The translations under genes were made by a program, and so were the position numbers. DNA of 64,000 nucleotides from positions 3,410,001 through 3,474,000 of the forward strand of contig OZ316898.1 in assembly GCA_973895155.1 (NCBI GenBank). The letters run 5' to 3'. The notes beneath the pieces are model-generated. The model was not told the origin of the DNA. It ran no database searches and saw nothing but the letters and a program-made list of their open reading frames with translations. The DNA comes from Marsupella aquatica (lineage: Eukaryota > Marchantiophyta). This document shows positions 1 through 11,859 of this stretch, one piece after another (position 1 is the stretch's first letter; the number at the start of each line of letters is the position of its first letter).

Positions 1-2530
1 CCGGGTCCAGGCGTCACACTAACAAACCCCTTTTGCTTCAAGAACAGCCCAGACTCGCTACAAGAACGTGACACTAACTCAAGTAGTACACTAGCCCTAA
101 CCATACCTAGCGGGCATGCGAGGGACATGCCGATGTGCACAAGCGGCACTGTCACTCGGCATGACATGCTTGTTTCAGGGCAGTTTCAGTTTATGTTGTG
201 GGTGCCCAAATGCATCTCCATGCTAGCCAAATTGCATCCACTTCTGAGAATGCACCACATGTTGCAACTGTCATGCTCTGGAAATCCCCCCCTACACACC
301 TGCTTGCTGGTTGTCAACTACAAGGCAAACTACAAGGCACAAAAGGGCTAGCCCAACTGTGAAGCAAGGGCAATTCACTATCATTTTCTGAAAACAATTG
401 TATTTGTGGTGGGTTGTTAGACTCTTAGGGTTGAGTACCTATGAATCCCCATAATTATTCAAAACTTAGAAGTCACACGCACAGTATGTGTTTTCTATAA
501 ATCTAAGAGACCATTGCACTGACCCACCAAATCAGTTTCGGAAACCAAAATTCACTGATTCCCATCATATGTCTTTACTAGAAGTCTAAGCAAATATTTT
601 ACTGACCCACCAAATCAGTTTGGGGAACCACAATTCACTGATCCCTAGGCTGGGCCATTCCTGCATGGGGACCAGTTCTCGCTATCATGAAAATGAGAAT
701 AAAATATATAATAATTACTATCCATTCGCATTGTGTGCAGTACTAACAAAGGTGAAGAGTGAATGATGGGGTCCCCCAAAGCTCCACACTATGACATTCC
801 ATCAAATGAGAACAAATGTGCTTTAGGTACTTATTTTGAGGTCTAAGGTTATGATTATAAACTTAGTTAGGTCTGACCTTAGTTGCAGACTAGGTTAAGT
901 TAACTAGGATATATAGTATATTCAAATTGTGTTACTTGGATATGAGTAACTCAGGCTTATTGTCATGGAATCAATTGAGAGATAGAGAGACCTTGTGTTG
1001 CAAAGATTCAATATGGTCTACAGACATAATGTGCACTAAACTGTAGTGTATGAAAGTGGCCATCACCTTTGCTTCAGATGGAGAGACCATGAAGGGGGCC
1101 ACGAGGGGTCTCCATAACCGCACATCAAAATATGACATATATTGTGTTTCATATCCCTCCAAGAAAAACTAGTTATTTGCTTTAAATCAATGAGTAACAC
1201 CAGCCTTAAGTCTAGGGGGGTCACTTCCATGGAAGTGGCATATCATGTGCGACGAAATATAGGACCATTTAAATGGTTTTGACGGAAAATTTATTAAGTC
1301 TTCTATGGAAATATATGGTTGTTTAATTGTAAAATGTATACATGTTATCACATGATTGGTGCCGTACAACTTTCTAGAAAGTGACTTAGGGGGGTCATAA
1401 ATGACCCAAACCGTCGCACGTGATGTATGACCCTTCATATAATGACCCCCCCCCGAGCTTTAAGTGCCAATTTTAGCCCAATACCACCTCCCCCAAAAAT
1501 GTTCACCACTTTTGGCTAATATAGGCTAGATGTTTTTAGCACCATTAGCCACTCTTCCACCAAATCATGAACCCTATTAGCCAGAATCTAATGGTCCTCC
1601 TTAAATCTAGGGATATCTGACCGTCATGATGCAATTCAGTAAAATCATGATGCAATTGAGTAAAATCTGATGGATTCAGTAAAATCTGATGGAGAACATT
1701 CCTAGAATCTCCTCCCTTAGAGAAACAAACATTGGTCACACTGGATTAAAAAAAAACAAATAAAAAACCAATTGGCTAGGGGATTGGCCTTGAACTTCTT
1801 CCCCATTTCGGAACTTCTTCCCCATTTCGGTTCAAGACAAAACAAAAGATAAAAATAAAAAACCTTAAATAGGCACCTTGTACTAGTACATTTTGATGTG
1901 TGTGATTAGGCAGGGGCCCATAAGGAGGGCAATCAGGAGTGACAGCACCATCTTGTAAAGCCCCTAGCATCTTTTAAAGGACACTGAGGAGCGACATTGG
2001 AGCATTTATTTTCCTTCCTCTTACGTGAATGAAAACACCGAGGAGAACCCTAATTGTAGCGGGCAAGGGTGCTTGGAGTAATGGAATCACAGGGACAGAG
2101 GATTGCGCGTGTAGGAATTGCGCGACATGAAGAGTTTCAACAAAGATTATTTGGGATTGAAGACACAGAATTGTAATTAGACTCGGAATTGTAGTGCACG
2201 CCGGAGATGCGCGAGTCTTCAAGACGTGATCCGTAACTTATCGAGGAGATATTGGAATTCTAGAGACAATTCGGCGATTTTCGTTTGGAGGAACTTTTGT
2301 TGGCTTCAGCTTTGAGTCATAGTTGAGATTTTTCAATTTCGTGCGCGGAGGAAGAGAATCTGCTTGTTAAGAGACTCTCGCTCGTCGAGAAATCACCAAG
2401 AATCGGCAGAGCGGAGCGAGAGGCGTTTGACTAACGTGGAACGCTCCTGAAAATTTGAAGGGGAAGGGGCCTTTAAAGCGATGCGGTTGATGATCTAAAG
2501 GTTTGAGATTTGGATTTGTATTCTGAGAGG
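1..2530. other. Intergenic region with short tandem duplications
   Basis: I see no recognisable gene here; the short reading frames lack family resemblance and splice context. Visible structure is limited to duplications: a unit of about 90 bp around 500-650 in which the motif ACTGACCCACCAAATCAGTT occurs twice, a CAGTAAAATCTGATG-type repeat near 1630-1690, and a 19 bp direct repeat near 1792-1829. The last few hundred bases are probably promoter and 5' leader of the CCDC174-family gene. Confidence 0.6.
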
Positions 2531-3406
2531 ATGGAAAGTAAGATGGAACCTCCACAGCGAGGGAGCGCTATGGACGCAGTCGGGGAGAAAATATTGGGAG
2601 TGAAGGAGACCCGGAAGATAGAGTCGTTAGGATGGATAACAGAGTCGTCCGTCATGCCCAGAAAGCGGCGTGACATCGAGGGTGTTGGAGCAGCCTCCAT
2701 TCTTGAGCTGCAGGCGGAGCTATACCGCACACAGGAGGACGTGAAGAAAATTAAGGAGGGAGGAGCAGATGATCTAGACGCTCAGAGGTCAAGGAGGAAA
2801 CTCGCCGTCCCCGATGTGTTCTCGAGGAAGAATTCAGGCGTCGAGGAAAGGGCTGGGCGGGACAAGTTGCATCTTAAACCTGAGAACGATGGCTCGGCGA
2901 GTTATGCTGCGTTGGAGAAGAAGGCAGAGCTCTACGATAAGCTTGTCAGAGGGGACGTTCCGGCTGGGGATGAAGAAAAGTATAATGTGTTATTCTACAA
3001 GAAAGGAACATTAGAGAACGAATTTGAGGAGATGGAGAGCGAACGAAGAGGAGAAACTGCAAACCCTAGTTCTAGTTTGCAAGACAATAATGTCTCAGCT
3101 CCTCCTAGCCTGGTTCCTAGTGCAATTGGCTTTGGTCAGAGCACTACTACTGGGCTAAGTCAGGAGCAGAAACAGCTGATCAAGGAGGTTAATCAAGAGA
3201 CGATTCAGGAGAGGCAGAAAGCTTCGACATTGAAACAGAAGAGGGAAGATGCAGCTGCTAAGAAGAGAGAACAGCTGCGGAACGCTTACATCAAGAAGAA
3301 GCTCGAGGAAATGAAAGCTGCGTCGCGCAACTCCACTCCTCTCGAAACCCCTGGAGATGTTTTGGCTGACCCCAAACCCCAAATCGAGTCTTCTAATGCG
3401 GCGTGA
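2531..3406 (+). CDS. CCDC174: CCDC174-family coiled-coil protein
   Basis: Intronless gene for a 291-residue charged protein. The segment starting MPRKRRDIEGVGAASILELQ (from residue 42) matches the N-terminal block of CCDC174-family proteins. It is followed by the family's second block, with YAALEKKAELYDKLVRGD and YNVLFYKKGTLENEFEE. The last third is a Lys/Glu/Gln-rich coiled coil. Animal CCDC174 is a nuclear protein linked to the exon-junction complex; that role is inferred for plants. The first in-frame ATG is 2531, but the ATG at 2654 aligns with the usual family start, so the first 41 residues may be untranslated or a lineage-specific extension. The frame is open from 2510 without an ATG. 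No intron is needed. Confidence 0.85.
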   Translation: MESKMEPPQRGSAMDAVGEKILGVKETRKIESLGWITESSVMPRKRRDIEGVGAASILELQAELYRTQEDVKKIKEGGADDLDAQRSRRKLAVPDVFSRKNSGVEERAGRDKLHLKPENDGSASYAALEKKAELYDKLVRGDVPAGDEEKYNVLFYKKGTLENEFEEMESERRGETANPSSSLQDNNVSAPPSLVPSAIGFGQSTTTGLSQEQKQLIKEVNQETIQERQKASTLKQKREDAAAKKREQLRNAYIKKKLEEMKAASRNSTPLETPGDVLADPKPQIESSNAA

Positions 3407-4980
3407 TAAATTTCGATTTGGCGTGTTCTTCTTCAGCTACATCTGAAGCTCTCGCCCAGATTGAGTATGCCTTGAAACTTTTGAGGACTCGACGGGAAAT
3501 AAAGAGCATGGGCGTGCGATGGAAGATTTCTGGCAGCGAAATTTAGGACGGTCGTCATGGAATAAGGTTCGATACACTCGAGGAATCTGCACTCATGGGT
3601 GATGCGTTGATTGCTGCAACGCTTTCAATGTGAGCAACTTACTGGCTTTATGTGAACAGAACTCCAGAGAAGCTTTCTATGGATATTATATGTGAGGTAG
3701 GCACACTCTCTTTCCTTGTAACTTCAAAGACCGAGTGCTCTAAAACTATATCTATCTTATAACACTGTCAGAGCCCACTGCTCCTGCCTGTCTTTGTTTG
3801 GTAGTGAAGAGGTCTCAATTGAAGATAGTCCATATGTCCTCAACGAACGGATCATCGGTAAGGCTATTTTTTACAGAAAGGAGGTCGTCGCAGTACCATG
3901 TTGTATGAAATACTGTCTGCGGCTGACTCTATAATCGACGATTCAGGAAGAATCTGCATCTCTTGTGAATAGGTGCTGCACAATATTAGCACAGTGTGTA
4001 CTGTTTGTCAGATCTTAGAAAGGGTGCTTCGTGGCTTTCAGTGGCTGTGACATGGACATGAATCCATCAAGGCGTCACGTCGGAATTAATGTGGATCTAG
4101 CACCGCATGTTCATGTTCTGGAATCGTCCTCTTAAGAAAGTTTCTTGACTCAGTTGTAGTGGAAGAATTTGCGGTCTCGTTGATACATAATGTAGCTAGT
4201 TCGGTTGGGCATTATCGAAGTCTGGGTAGTGATGCCTTTATTCATCTTTTCTGATCTGTATGACTGCAGGAGGGCAGCTATGGATTGCTTCCGACCCATC
4301 GCTGTTTCAATGCCCTTCATGAGCATGCCAGCTTAATCGAAAGCGGAAATTGCTACTATTACTGAGACGGGTGAATGAAACAATTTGGAGATTCATTCCA
4401 TTGGTAATGGAGAGAGAAGTTAATAATTCTAGCTGGTCATTTGTGTCGTCTTTTTGACACAAATTTGCTGAGCCACGTTTAAATATTCGTCTCATGCCTT
4501 GGTATTCCATGTGGTATTGCGCACAGGTTTCGACACTGGGAGGTCCTGCGCAGATGAATGATAGGACCATACTTGTTGGCCTTCAACTGGAGCAGAGTCG
4601 TGTGCTCTATGAACTCTAAGAGGAATGTAGCACTACTTGTCCAATCTAGAGTGTATTGAATGTTGTGGATTCTCAAATTGTAGAATTGTGTCACTCAGAA
4701 ATGAACGGTGCTATACGACTCTTATTTTTCCCTTGTGAAATAGTACACGCGAACGAACTAAGAAAACCAAGATGTTACAAGATTAGGAATTTCGTCATAC
4801 ATTTTCTCACTCCTTTGTATATAGCCATCCGTCTCTTTGTATATAGCCATCCGTCTGTAAAACTCAGGCGCTTCCCACGAGGACTGCCAAATTACTAGTC
4901 AATCCGCCAGCGTGTCTCTGAAGCTTCAAAGCAGCAATGATCGATCCTCGGAATTGTGTTCCAGGCTTACAATCATGTAT
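3407..4980. other. Downstream of the CCDC174-family gene; no gene seen
   Basis: This probably holds the 3' untranslated region of the CCDC174-family gene. No reading frame resembles a known family. A 22-23 bp direct duplication (unit TTTGTATATAGCCATCCGTC) sits at about 4814-4858. Confidence 0.4.
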
Positions 4981-5000
4981 GAAAGAGTGATCGGCTTCAG

Positions 5001-5204
5001 TTGAACGTTCCTCCGATGGCTGAATTGGGGATCCCGATATTTTGGACAAATTTCAAGGAAATCGTGAAGGGGGCCAAAACTAGAGGAGAGGTGATTGAGA
5101 ACATCAAACACGCCCTGGAGTGCAGGATGCAAAATTCGAAGGAGAGACTAGGAGAATTCATCAGTCATCAACCAAAGAAGTCCCTTCCATCTGAAGTGGT
5201 TTAA
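5001..5204 (+). CDS. Possible terminal exon of an unrecognised gene
   Basis: An open segment follows a good 3' splice site (GGCTTCAG just before 5001) and ends at a TAA at 5204. The translation, with ELGIPIFWTNFKEIVKG and a basic, Lys/Glu-rich tail, looks protein-like, but I do not recognise a family. An in-frame ATG at 5016 would give a 62-residue protein. I found no matching upstream exon, so this may be a gene relic. Confidence 0.25.
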   Translation: MNVPPMAELGIPIFWTNFKEIVKGAKTRGEVIENIKHALECRMQNSKERLGEFISHQPKKSLPSEVV

Positions 5205-6169
5205 GCGTTCATCATAATCATCGTCACCAATAGTAGCAGCAACTGAAATGGGAATCGGTGCTTTGTGCCACTGGAATGGTGTCACTCCCTTGTGCGGAAG
5301 CCTTAGCAGACAATTGCTCTACTCAACAAATTGCCGCCGTAGCTTTTTCTCTTACTTCTCTCTTAACAGTATCATCTAAACAGCATTCTTGGGTGCGGGA
5401 CGCGACTGGAGTGTCTCGCCTCACCTATTGAGAAATGGATAAGCTGAGTCACAAACAACCTTTATTCAACTGCTCGATCCTTAGTCACTCCAGCACTTCG
5501 CCAATCCAAATAGGATAGAGAATTGATGCAGTGGGATAAGTAAGGTTCTGTATAGTAGATTATAACATGAAATAGAGCTCTTCAATGTGAAGTAAAAATT
5601 GAACCGTGGACGTCATCGACCGAGCTCGAGCATCCGCCCACACTGTCACCCGACGTCGAAGGCAAAGTTAAAAAAACCTTTACTAAAGATGTTCTATGAT
5701 GGAGCGATGGGCTATCTTAAGGTTTTAGGGTCGGCACGAAAAGGTTATCGTATAGTGCTCCAGGATAGCGTACTACGTGCCTGCGCATACGAAGATATGT
5801 ACAAAAGCTTGTTTCAAATTTTCGGACATTACTGATCTACAAGATTCGAGGTCCTCTGTCTCGATCTATGAATCTAGTGTACTTGGTATTTTGAATCTCC
5901 AATCCCAGATGGTAAAGATGCTTGATAGCCAAACGCTTTGGTGACAGCCACGGTTCTATGTGTGGATGGCTCCTAGTTGATGAGTCTGAAGATCAACAAC
6001 ATAACACCAATGAAAGCAACAAGGAAAGTGATCCGAGTCTTCATGCTCAGGGGTTTCGGCAAGTTGCTACGGCATCGAATCGAGATATTCTGAAATAAAG
6101 CATGTTCTTTAGGCCATTCTGAATACCCTGCCCCCAGTCCCTCCGTCGAAAGCGTTCTAGCTAAGTGCG
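5205..6169. other. Intergenic; no gene recognised
   Basis: No recognisable gene. A minus-strand frame at 5973-6170 without an ATG ends in a hydrophobic stretch (ITFLVAFIGVMLLIFRLI). It overlaps the end of the neighbouring gene in another frame and could encode a membrane tail of an alternative transcript, but nothing supports that. Confidence 0.35.
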
Positions 6170-6715
6170 TCAAGCTTCGAATCTCATCGGCTGCCAGGCA
6201 GAATGTGGTTCGCTCCCCTTAATACCTCCGCGAACATGGAGCCAATCTCCATTGGCATAATGCCCAGTTTTCTCCACCTTATTGCATGCGCGATCGATCG
6301 ACTGTATAAGACTATTCTTCGCTGTTAGTGCAGCACCCGTTGCCGTGGTAGTTGCCCCTATGCCTGCTCCTATGCCAGCAATTGCCGGCCCAGCAACCAA
6401 AGGCTGCAGAGCAGCAGCAGCGGTGCCCGCTGCGGGAATTGCCGCAGCAGTAGCGGCACCGGCAGTGATGGCAATGACCAGAGCTGTCGCAGTTGGAATG
6501 AGCACTCCCAACACCGCCTCCATCGTCGTGGGTTCGTTGTGGCCATCGTATGGGTAGCAGCTGACAGTAAACCAAACGCGCCCGGTTTCCTTTGTCATTC
6601 GCTCGCCGGGCTCAATTACTCCCCAGTACAAAGGCCCCACTTGAGATATCACCCAGACGAGCGGAATCTCGGTCTGATTGGCAATGCGCACCGATGCGGA
6701 CTGCTCGTTTCCCAT
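6170..6715 (-). CDS. Small Ala/Gly-rich protein with predicted N-myristoylation
   Basis: Intronless frame of 181 residues. I chose the ATG at 6713-6715 because upstream in-frame codons lack an ATG and because the new N terminus, MGNEQS, fits the myristoylation pattern MGxxxS/T. Residues 8-58 form a hydrophobic/aromatic block with two Trp and one Cys. Residues 65-135 are a long Ala/Gly/Thr-rich hydrophobic stretch broken by prolines, loosely like the membrane region of interferon-inducible 6/27 (ISG12) proteins. The tail (GDWLHVRGG) is hydrophilic. A membrane-attached protein is therefore likely, but the family assignment is weak and no function is claimed. The homology of the middle part could simply reflect composition. 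Confidence 0.5.
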   Translation of the reverse strand: MGNEQSASVRIANQTEIPLVWVISQVGPLYWGVIEPGERMTKETGRVWFTVSCYPYDGHNEPTTMEAVLGVLIPTATALVIAITAGAATAAAIPAAGTAAAALQPLVAGPAIAGIGAGIGATTTATGAALTAKNSLIQSIDRACNKVEKTGHYANGDWLHVRGGIKGSEPHSAWQPMRFEA

Positions 6716-6816
6716 CGATCGCAAGCAGTTGATTTTAGACAAAGCGGAATGAGTGAAATCCTTCGAGTGTATCAACCTCCTTCGATAATGTTGTCTGTAG
6801 CAAGAGTTTATTCTCT

Positions 6817-7071
6817 TCAGGTTTCCGAAGCGCTACCGTGAGCAGCAACAATTCGCGGGCTCCAGCCAGGTCTGGGGTCTGGCAATCGCACCTTCACTTG
6901 ATTGACAAAATGCTCGAGTGATTTAAGAGGTTGGTCTAAGCTCGGAGGTGTCCGTGACTTCTTGTACTCGTCGAAAATAGAAGCTGTAGAGAATCCCGGG
7001 CTCCACACGGTCCAAGGGTCCAAGCCGCTTGTCAGTGTCGTCTTCTGCCCTTGTATCTCGCTGCAAATTTA
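6817..7071 (-). CDS. Possible terminal exon, unrecognised protein
   Basis: Reading leftwards, a strong 3' splice site (AAATTTGCAG) is followed by an open frame to a TGA at 6817. The product has segments such as PWTVWSPGFSTASIFDEYKK and LEHFVNQVKVRLP, which look like a folded domain, not random translation. I do not recognise the family and could not find a partner exon upstream. It may belong to a gene or relic ahead of the myristoylation-motif gene on the same strand. Confidence 0.3.
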
Positions 7072-7850
7072 GCGAGATAGTAGGGAGAGAAAAGTGTCAG
7101 TGCATTTATTAGCAACGCGCTGAACAGCTTGGGCCTTATGTCTCTTTGCGTTTACTGTTCGTGCGACTCAGTCACATTGAGTCTTCGTTCCCGGTGTCTC
7201 ATCCGTGGTCAGCCATCCTAGGCTAGAGCGGGAGTTGGGGCTTTGACATACTCACTCCTGCGGAAGCGACACAGACAGTAATACCATTACTGTCTGGAAA
7301 CGAGCATGGGTTGACAATTGATGGGTGCAAATGGAGACGCAAGCACAAGTGGGGGCGCAAGTGTAAGGCCGGCAACGACAATTATAGCAACAAAGAAATG
7401 AGTCACCCCAAGATTATAGCAAGTAGATTATAAAATTGAAATACAATCGATAGACCAGAGGCATTGATCAAGGATAGGAAGAATCCCAATAGAACTCAAT
7501 CAATCGCCGCTTGGTGTTCTAGAATAAACCGTTGAGACTCCGTCAGATGATAGACAACGGGTGAATTTAAAGCGGTGACCAAAAGATAAACCCAGTTTGA
7601 CAGCTAGATTATGTCTAGCATTGTACTCGATATATTTTATAAGAGTAGGATAGTGATCGGAGCTGCCGGTATGCAAAGATACTTCAGCTCAGCTTCTGAA
7701 TTCTATCCATTATCTTATACGAACCCAATCGAGTGGGTCGAACGAACGAAATAACTCTAGCAAAAGACTTCCGATTTTCCCCATTCAACAAAATTTCCTG
7801 AAGAGCGGACACTGTGACGCGAAGATTGACTGCAGGCATCAAAGCCCATC

Positions 7851-8090
7851 CTGTAAATACGTGTATCAGCTACACGTATCACTGCTACACGTATCCAGTA
7901 AATCGCACGAAGCAGGATTTACAGGATTGCTGGATTTACGTGTAGCAGGATTTACAGGATTGCGTGTATTTAGCTGGATTTAGCTGGATACACGTAATCC
8001 TGTATCCAGCAAAATCCTGAATTGCTAAATCCTGTAAATCCAGCAATCCTGTAAATCCTGTATCAGCTACACGTATCACTGATCTGACAA
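7851..8090. repeat. Compound inverted and direct repeat, hairpin-forming
   Basis: About 240 bases are built almost entirely from a few short words, GGATTTACAGGATTG, GCTGGATTTA and ACGTGTA, in both orientations. The left part carries CAGGATTTACAGGATTGCTG and the right part its complement (AAATCCAGCAATCCTGTAAA). A 20-base word, GTATCAGCTACACGTATCAC, lies near both ends as a direct repeat. The block could fold into a long imperfect hairpin. The minus-strand frame crossing it looks like a by-product of the repeat. Confidence 0.8.
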
Positions 8091-8985
8091 GTTGAGGAGA
8101 ACTGAAAATGTGGAACTTCAAGAAACTGTAGGATGTGGACAAGAATTCGGACTGAACTAATTTAGAAAGCAGATTGCGTTTGTAGGATAAGTCTCGTGAT
8201 TTTGGGTACTGTTCACTTATCACACCCCATTGGTGGGTCTTTTGAATTACTGCCTTATCACCTTCAACTTCAGCGTGACAGAGAAAATCAAGAGAGAAGG
8301 CATCTGAAATACTTAGTGCCACCCTGATTCGGTATCAAATGGATTATAACTCTCTCCACAACTCCCGAAACTACAAACCTATACGAACATGGACTTCATA
8401 TGCCATCTGATGGAGATAGACCGACTGACGGATGAGCACATAGGAGAGGACTCTATTTCCGACTCAACAAAGTAGAAACGACCCATGTCACGAACAGAAG
8501 TTTGAATTCAAACTGAAGAGAATTCATGGCGTGTTTTATTGAGGGTTTTGCTTCAGGTGAAAGCTCACGGGGAGTCACGAGTAAGTTTTCGAGTTGGGGA
8601 GTGGGCATGCATAGTACATGTCGCCAGTCTCATACAATGTCATCCTATGATTCACTGGTGTGCAGCACAGTTTGCAGGATAGAGTTTATCTAGACTCCAG
8701 AATTGATTTTCCCAAAACATGATTCAGACAGCAAGAACTTCTGTGAATTGAAGGCAAATAATATCTGGGGAAAACATTTTGCCGAGGGCCGGTATTCCAG
8801 ACATGCATCCATCAGGGTCTGTTCGGAAGCTTAAAGTTTTTTTCACACTTGCGCGGTGAGGTTTCCCACAAGAAGTGGCCAAAGAGGACACACGTTTGTG
8901 AATGGGAAGGAAGGCGCAAAGCCGCAAACATACACAATACAGGAGTGCGTGAGTCTTAGTTTTAAATGTGCCATGGCAGAGTAGA

Positions 8986-9114
8986 ATGGGACCCACGAAC
9001 AGAAATGAAAGACTCATATACAAAGACAATGAAGGCTCATCACCTAGATGGGACCCACGAACAGAAATGAAAGACTCATATTCAAGGACAATATATGAAG
9101 GCTCATCACCTGGA
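8986..9114. repeat. Tandem duplication, unit 63-66 bp
   Basis: Two head-to-tail copies start at 8987 and 9049 with TGGGACCCACGAACAGAAAT. Each ends in GAAGGCTCATCACCT. The second copy has a 4-base insertion (ATAT). It lies upstream of the germin-like gene and may be part of its distal promoter. Confidence 0.85.
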
Positions 9115-9488
9115 TGCCAGGAAAGACCTACCGAAGGTATCACCTCTCGCAACAAAGGGGCCCTTGAACAGGCATCAATTGAGTGCGGCGGGGGCAGGAC
9201 ATATGCGAGTTAGTCGCCACCACTGTAGGATGCAGCGTCACGCCGTCACGGGGTGAACATAATCACATCCAGACACGGTTATTCCGTTGTTGGCTAAGTC
9301 AAACTGTCAAAGGATGGTTCTGCCGTCCTTGCCAAGTCAAATGCGTCACCATAATAACAAACTGAGTTCCTATTCGAGCAGACTTGGAACTAGCGCAGGT
9401 GGGCGAGGTCTACTGTAGGCTCCGGGTCCATCGGACATCAGCCACTGAGAGCTGGATGTAGCACACGCCCGCTTCTGGGCCCTCCTGT

Positions 9489-9498
9489 GTATATATAT
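9489..9498 (+). promoter_or_regulatory. Candidate TATA box of the germin-like gene
   Basis: The sequence GTATATATAT lies about 250 bases upstream of the germin-like ATG, in otherwise GC-balanced DNA, at a distance compatible with a 5' leader of about 200 bases. It is assigned by composition and position only. Confidence 0.35.
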
Positions 9499-9744
9499 CC
9501 TGGTTCGGTTTGGAAGTCACTTATCTCACATTCAATTTCAGCTGAAGCAACTCTTCTTGCCACTCGAAGTTTCAAGTCACTGCTAACAAATTTCCATCAC
9601 GTTTATCGATTAAGTTTCGGGAACAGCGAACGAAATACTTCAGGGGACGAGTGTTCCTGTGCGGACTCCGGAGAACAGATTACGGTAGAAGCAGGAACTT
9701 TCCAGGTTTCTAGTTTCATTAATTAGCACCATCAATCGTTGAGG

Positions 9745-10386
9745 ATGGCCAAGTCTACTACAACATTGCTGTTGTTCCTTGGACTGTTATTGACAGTTTC
9801 GCAGGTCGTTAGGGCGAGCGATCCGGATTTGACCACCGATTTCGGAATCACAACCAATTCTGCAGCGAACTTTACATTCACGGGGTTCCGTAACATTCAA
9901 CCAGGAGCCAAGGGAGTAGCAACGCCAACGGCTGCCAGCTTCCAACAACTACCAGGACTCACCGGGCTCGGTCTCACGGCAGTACTATTCGAATTCGGGC
10001 CACAATCCCAGATTTCTCCCCACACCCATCCCCGCGCAACTGAAGTTTTCTATGTTCTTAAGGGGACTGTGGACGTGGGATTCGTGGATACCAACAATGA
10101 CTTGTTCGAGACTACTTTGCAGACCGGCGATCTGTTTGTGTTCCCTAAGGGTCTCCTGCACTTCCAGAGAAACAATGGCGATTACCCAGCGTCGGGCTTC
10201 TCAGCTCTGTCCAGCGAGAACCCGGGAACCCTCCTGGTCGCCAGTGCTCTCTTCACCGCCGGTGGGAAGGGCCTCCCCGATAATGTTCTCGCAACAGCAT
10301 TAGGTACCAGCGTGACGAACGTGGACAGCATCAAGAGTGCTCTCGGCGGTTCTGCCTCTTCTCCTGCTGCCCCACCTCCATATTAA
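9745..10386 (+). CDS. Germin-like protein, secreted single-cupin
   Basis: Intronless gene for 213 residues. Residues 1-25 form a signal peptide (MAKSTTTLLLFLGLLLTVSQ then VVRAS). The cupin follows: box 1 has HTHPRATE, with metal ligands His93, His95 and Glu100, and box 2 is GDLFVFPKGLLHFQRN, with His139. Germin-like proteins are apoplastic metal enzymes, in some cases superoxide dismutase or oxalate oxidase; which activity applies cannot be told here. The two cysteines that form the N-terminal disulfide in most seed-plant germins are missing, and the mature protein has no cysteine at all. The C terminus is a short Ser/Ala/Pro tail, not the usual basic one. ATG 9745 is the only start that gives the signal peptide. 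It stands alone; its neighbours are unrelated. Confidence 0.93.
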   Translation: MAKSTTTLLLFLGLLLTVSQVVRASDPDLTTDFGITTNSAANFTFTGFRNIQPGAKGVATPTAASFQQLPGLTGLGLTAVLFEFGPQSQISPHTHPRATEVFYVLKGTVDVGFVDTNNDLFETTLQTGDLFVFPKGLLHFQRNNGDYPASGFSALSSENPGTLLVASALFTAGGKGLPDNVLATALGTSVTNVDSIKSALGGSASSPAAPPPY

Positions 10387-11859
10387 CTTCAGAAAAGGTA
10401 GCGTTAGGTGTTACTGAAGTTTTAGAATGAAGGCATGTACAGATAGGAGTCAGGCAGATCGTTCAAACGTCGAGCATCGACAATGAATCGTATGATAGAT
10501 CTAGTGCAGTCTAGTGAAAGATTTGATTAGGAATACCGACGGTACTTTAGTTACTGCCGATACTGCGCTATGAAATGTTTTCATGATATAGCGTCACTGG
10601 CAAGAATGAAGTGATCGACATGGAAGAGTTCAAGTGAGTAGGCCCCTCACCTTCGTAGAACAGAATAAAACTGATGTATCCTACGCCTGTACAATCATTA
10701 TTCAATTTCAGAACATTATACAATCTCTTCAGTTACGCTCGAACTCCACTTTTGGCACCTGAGCATTTTGATTGCCTTGCAAGACTCAACAGTCGAAGCA
10801 GATGTATGAACGACTCAACAGTCGAAGCAAATATATTGACTTATTACTTTTGGCTTTAAGAACATAACTTTGATACCGATCAATGTCTTCAGATTTGCAA
10901 ATGACCTGGATCGAGCTGAGACCAGAAACACCGAAACAAACATTTAAGTCTTTAAAAAACCGCACAATTGGACGGAGTCTAGCGACCGAAACTGTTGTGA
11001 AACGAAATTAAGAAAGGACAGTTGTCGACAAGAATCTATAGGTGAATGAATACACGTCTCCCGGACTCAGTGAAAATCAAACAATCTCACTCCCAGGTAA
11101 CGTTTAAATCCGGGATGTCACGTGAGAAGGAATGCAGCCAAAGGAAGTATCGATATTACTTGTGCAGATCATGATAAACTTTAATAGGTAGTACTTTGGG
11201 ATCGAAACAAAGCGAATTCTTCGTGCTGCCATTCTTCCTTGGTGCCATGTTGTCAATGTGGAACGGTATGAGGTAAATCAATTGTGTCTTGGAAGCAAAT
11301 TCGAAAGATCACTGGAGCAACATGACGATACCAAAACACGACCAAGTACAGAAGGTTGCTTGAGGAGATGTCGAGACCACACAACAATCTTTTGGGGAAA
11401 TCCACAGCTCCACACTACGAAATCATCAGTGTGGGACATCCACACTTGGAAAGGCATGATTCTGCCGCAAGCACGGCGAGGATATCGGGAGTATCCAAGG
11501 AAAATCAAAACAAGGAAATGAAAACCATATCCAGACAGAAGGGCATCATTGTGCTGCGAACACGGCGTGGATAATTATGCGCAAAGGGACATGGAAATGG
11601 AAGAGCAAACCAATACGTATTGTATGACAGGAGCAAACAGGAATGTGTGAATAGAATAATGTACTGTCGAGGGCAATCTGAGATATCATGCCAAAACAAA
11701 TGAGGGTGATAAGATGCTCCTAATATATAGCATATAGCATTATAGCATGTTCATCCTAATACATGGCTATTTTTACTTATCCAAAAAAAAATGAGGGTGA
11801 TAAGATGCTCCTAACTGGGATATTAAGTTGTGTAAAAAACTTAGTGTCAGATTCTTTCA

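Noticed and set aside
8724-9155. Minus-strand 143-codon frame upstream of the germin-like gene
   Set aside because: It crosses the 63-66 bp tandem duplication and its protein repeats simply mirror that; no known family.
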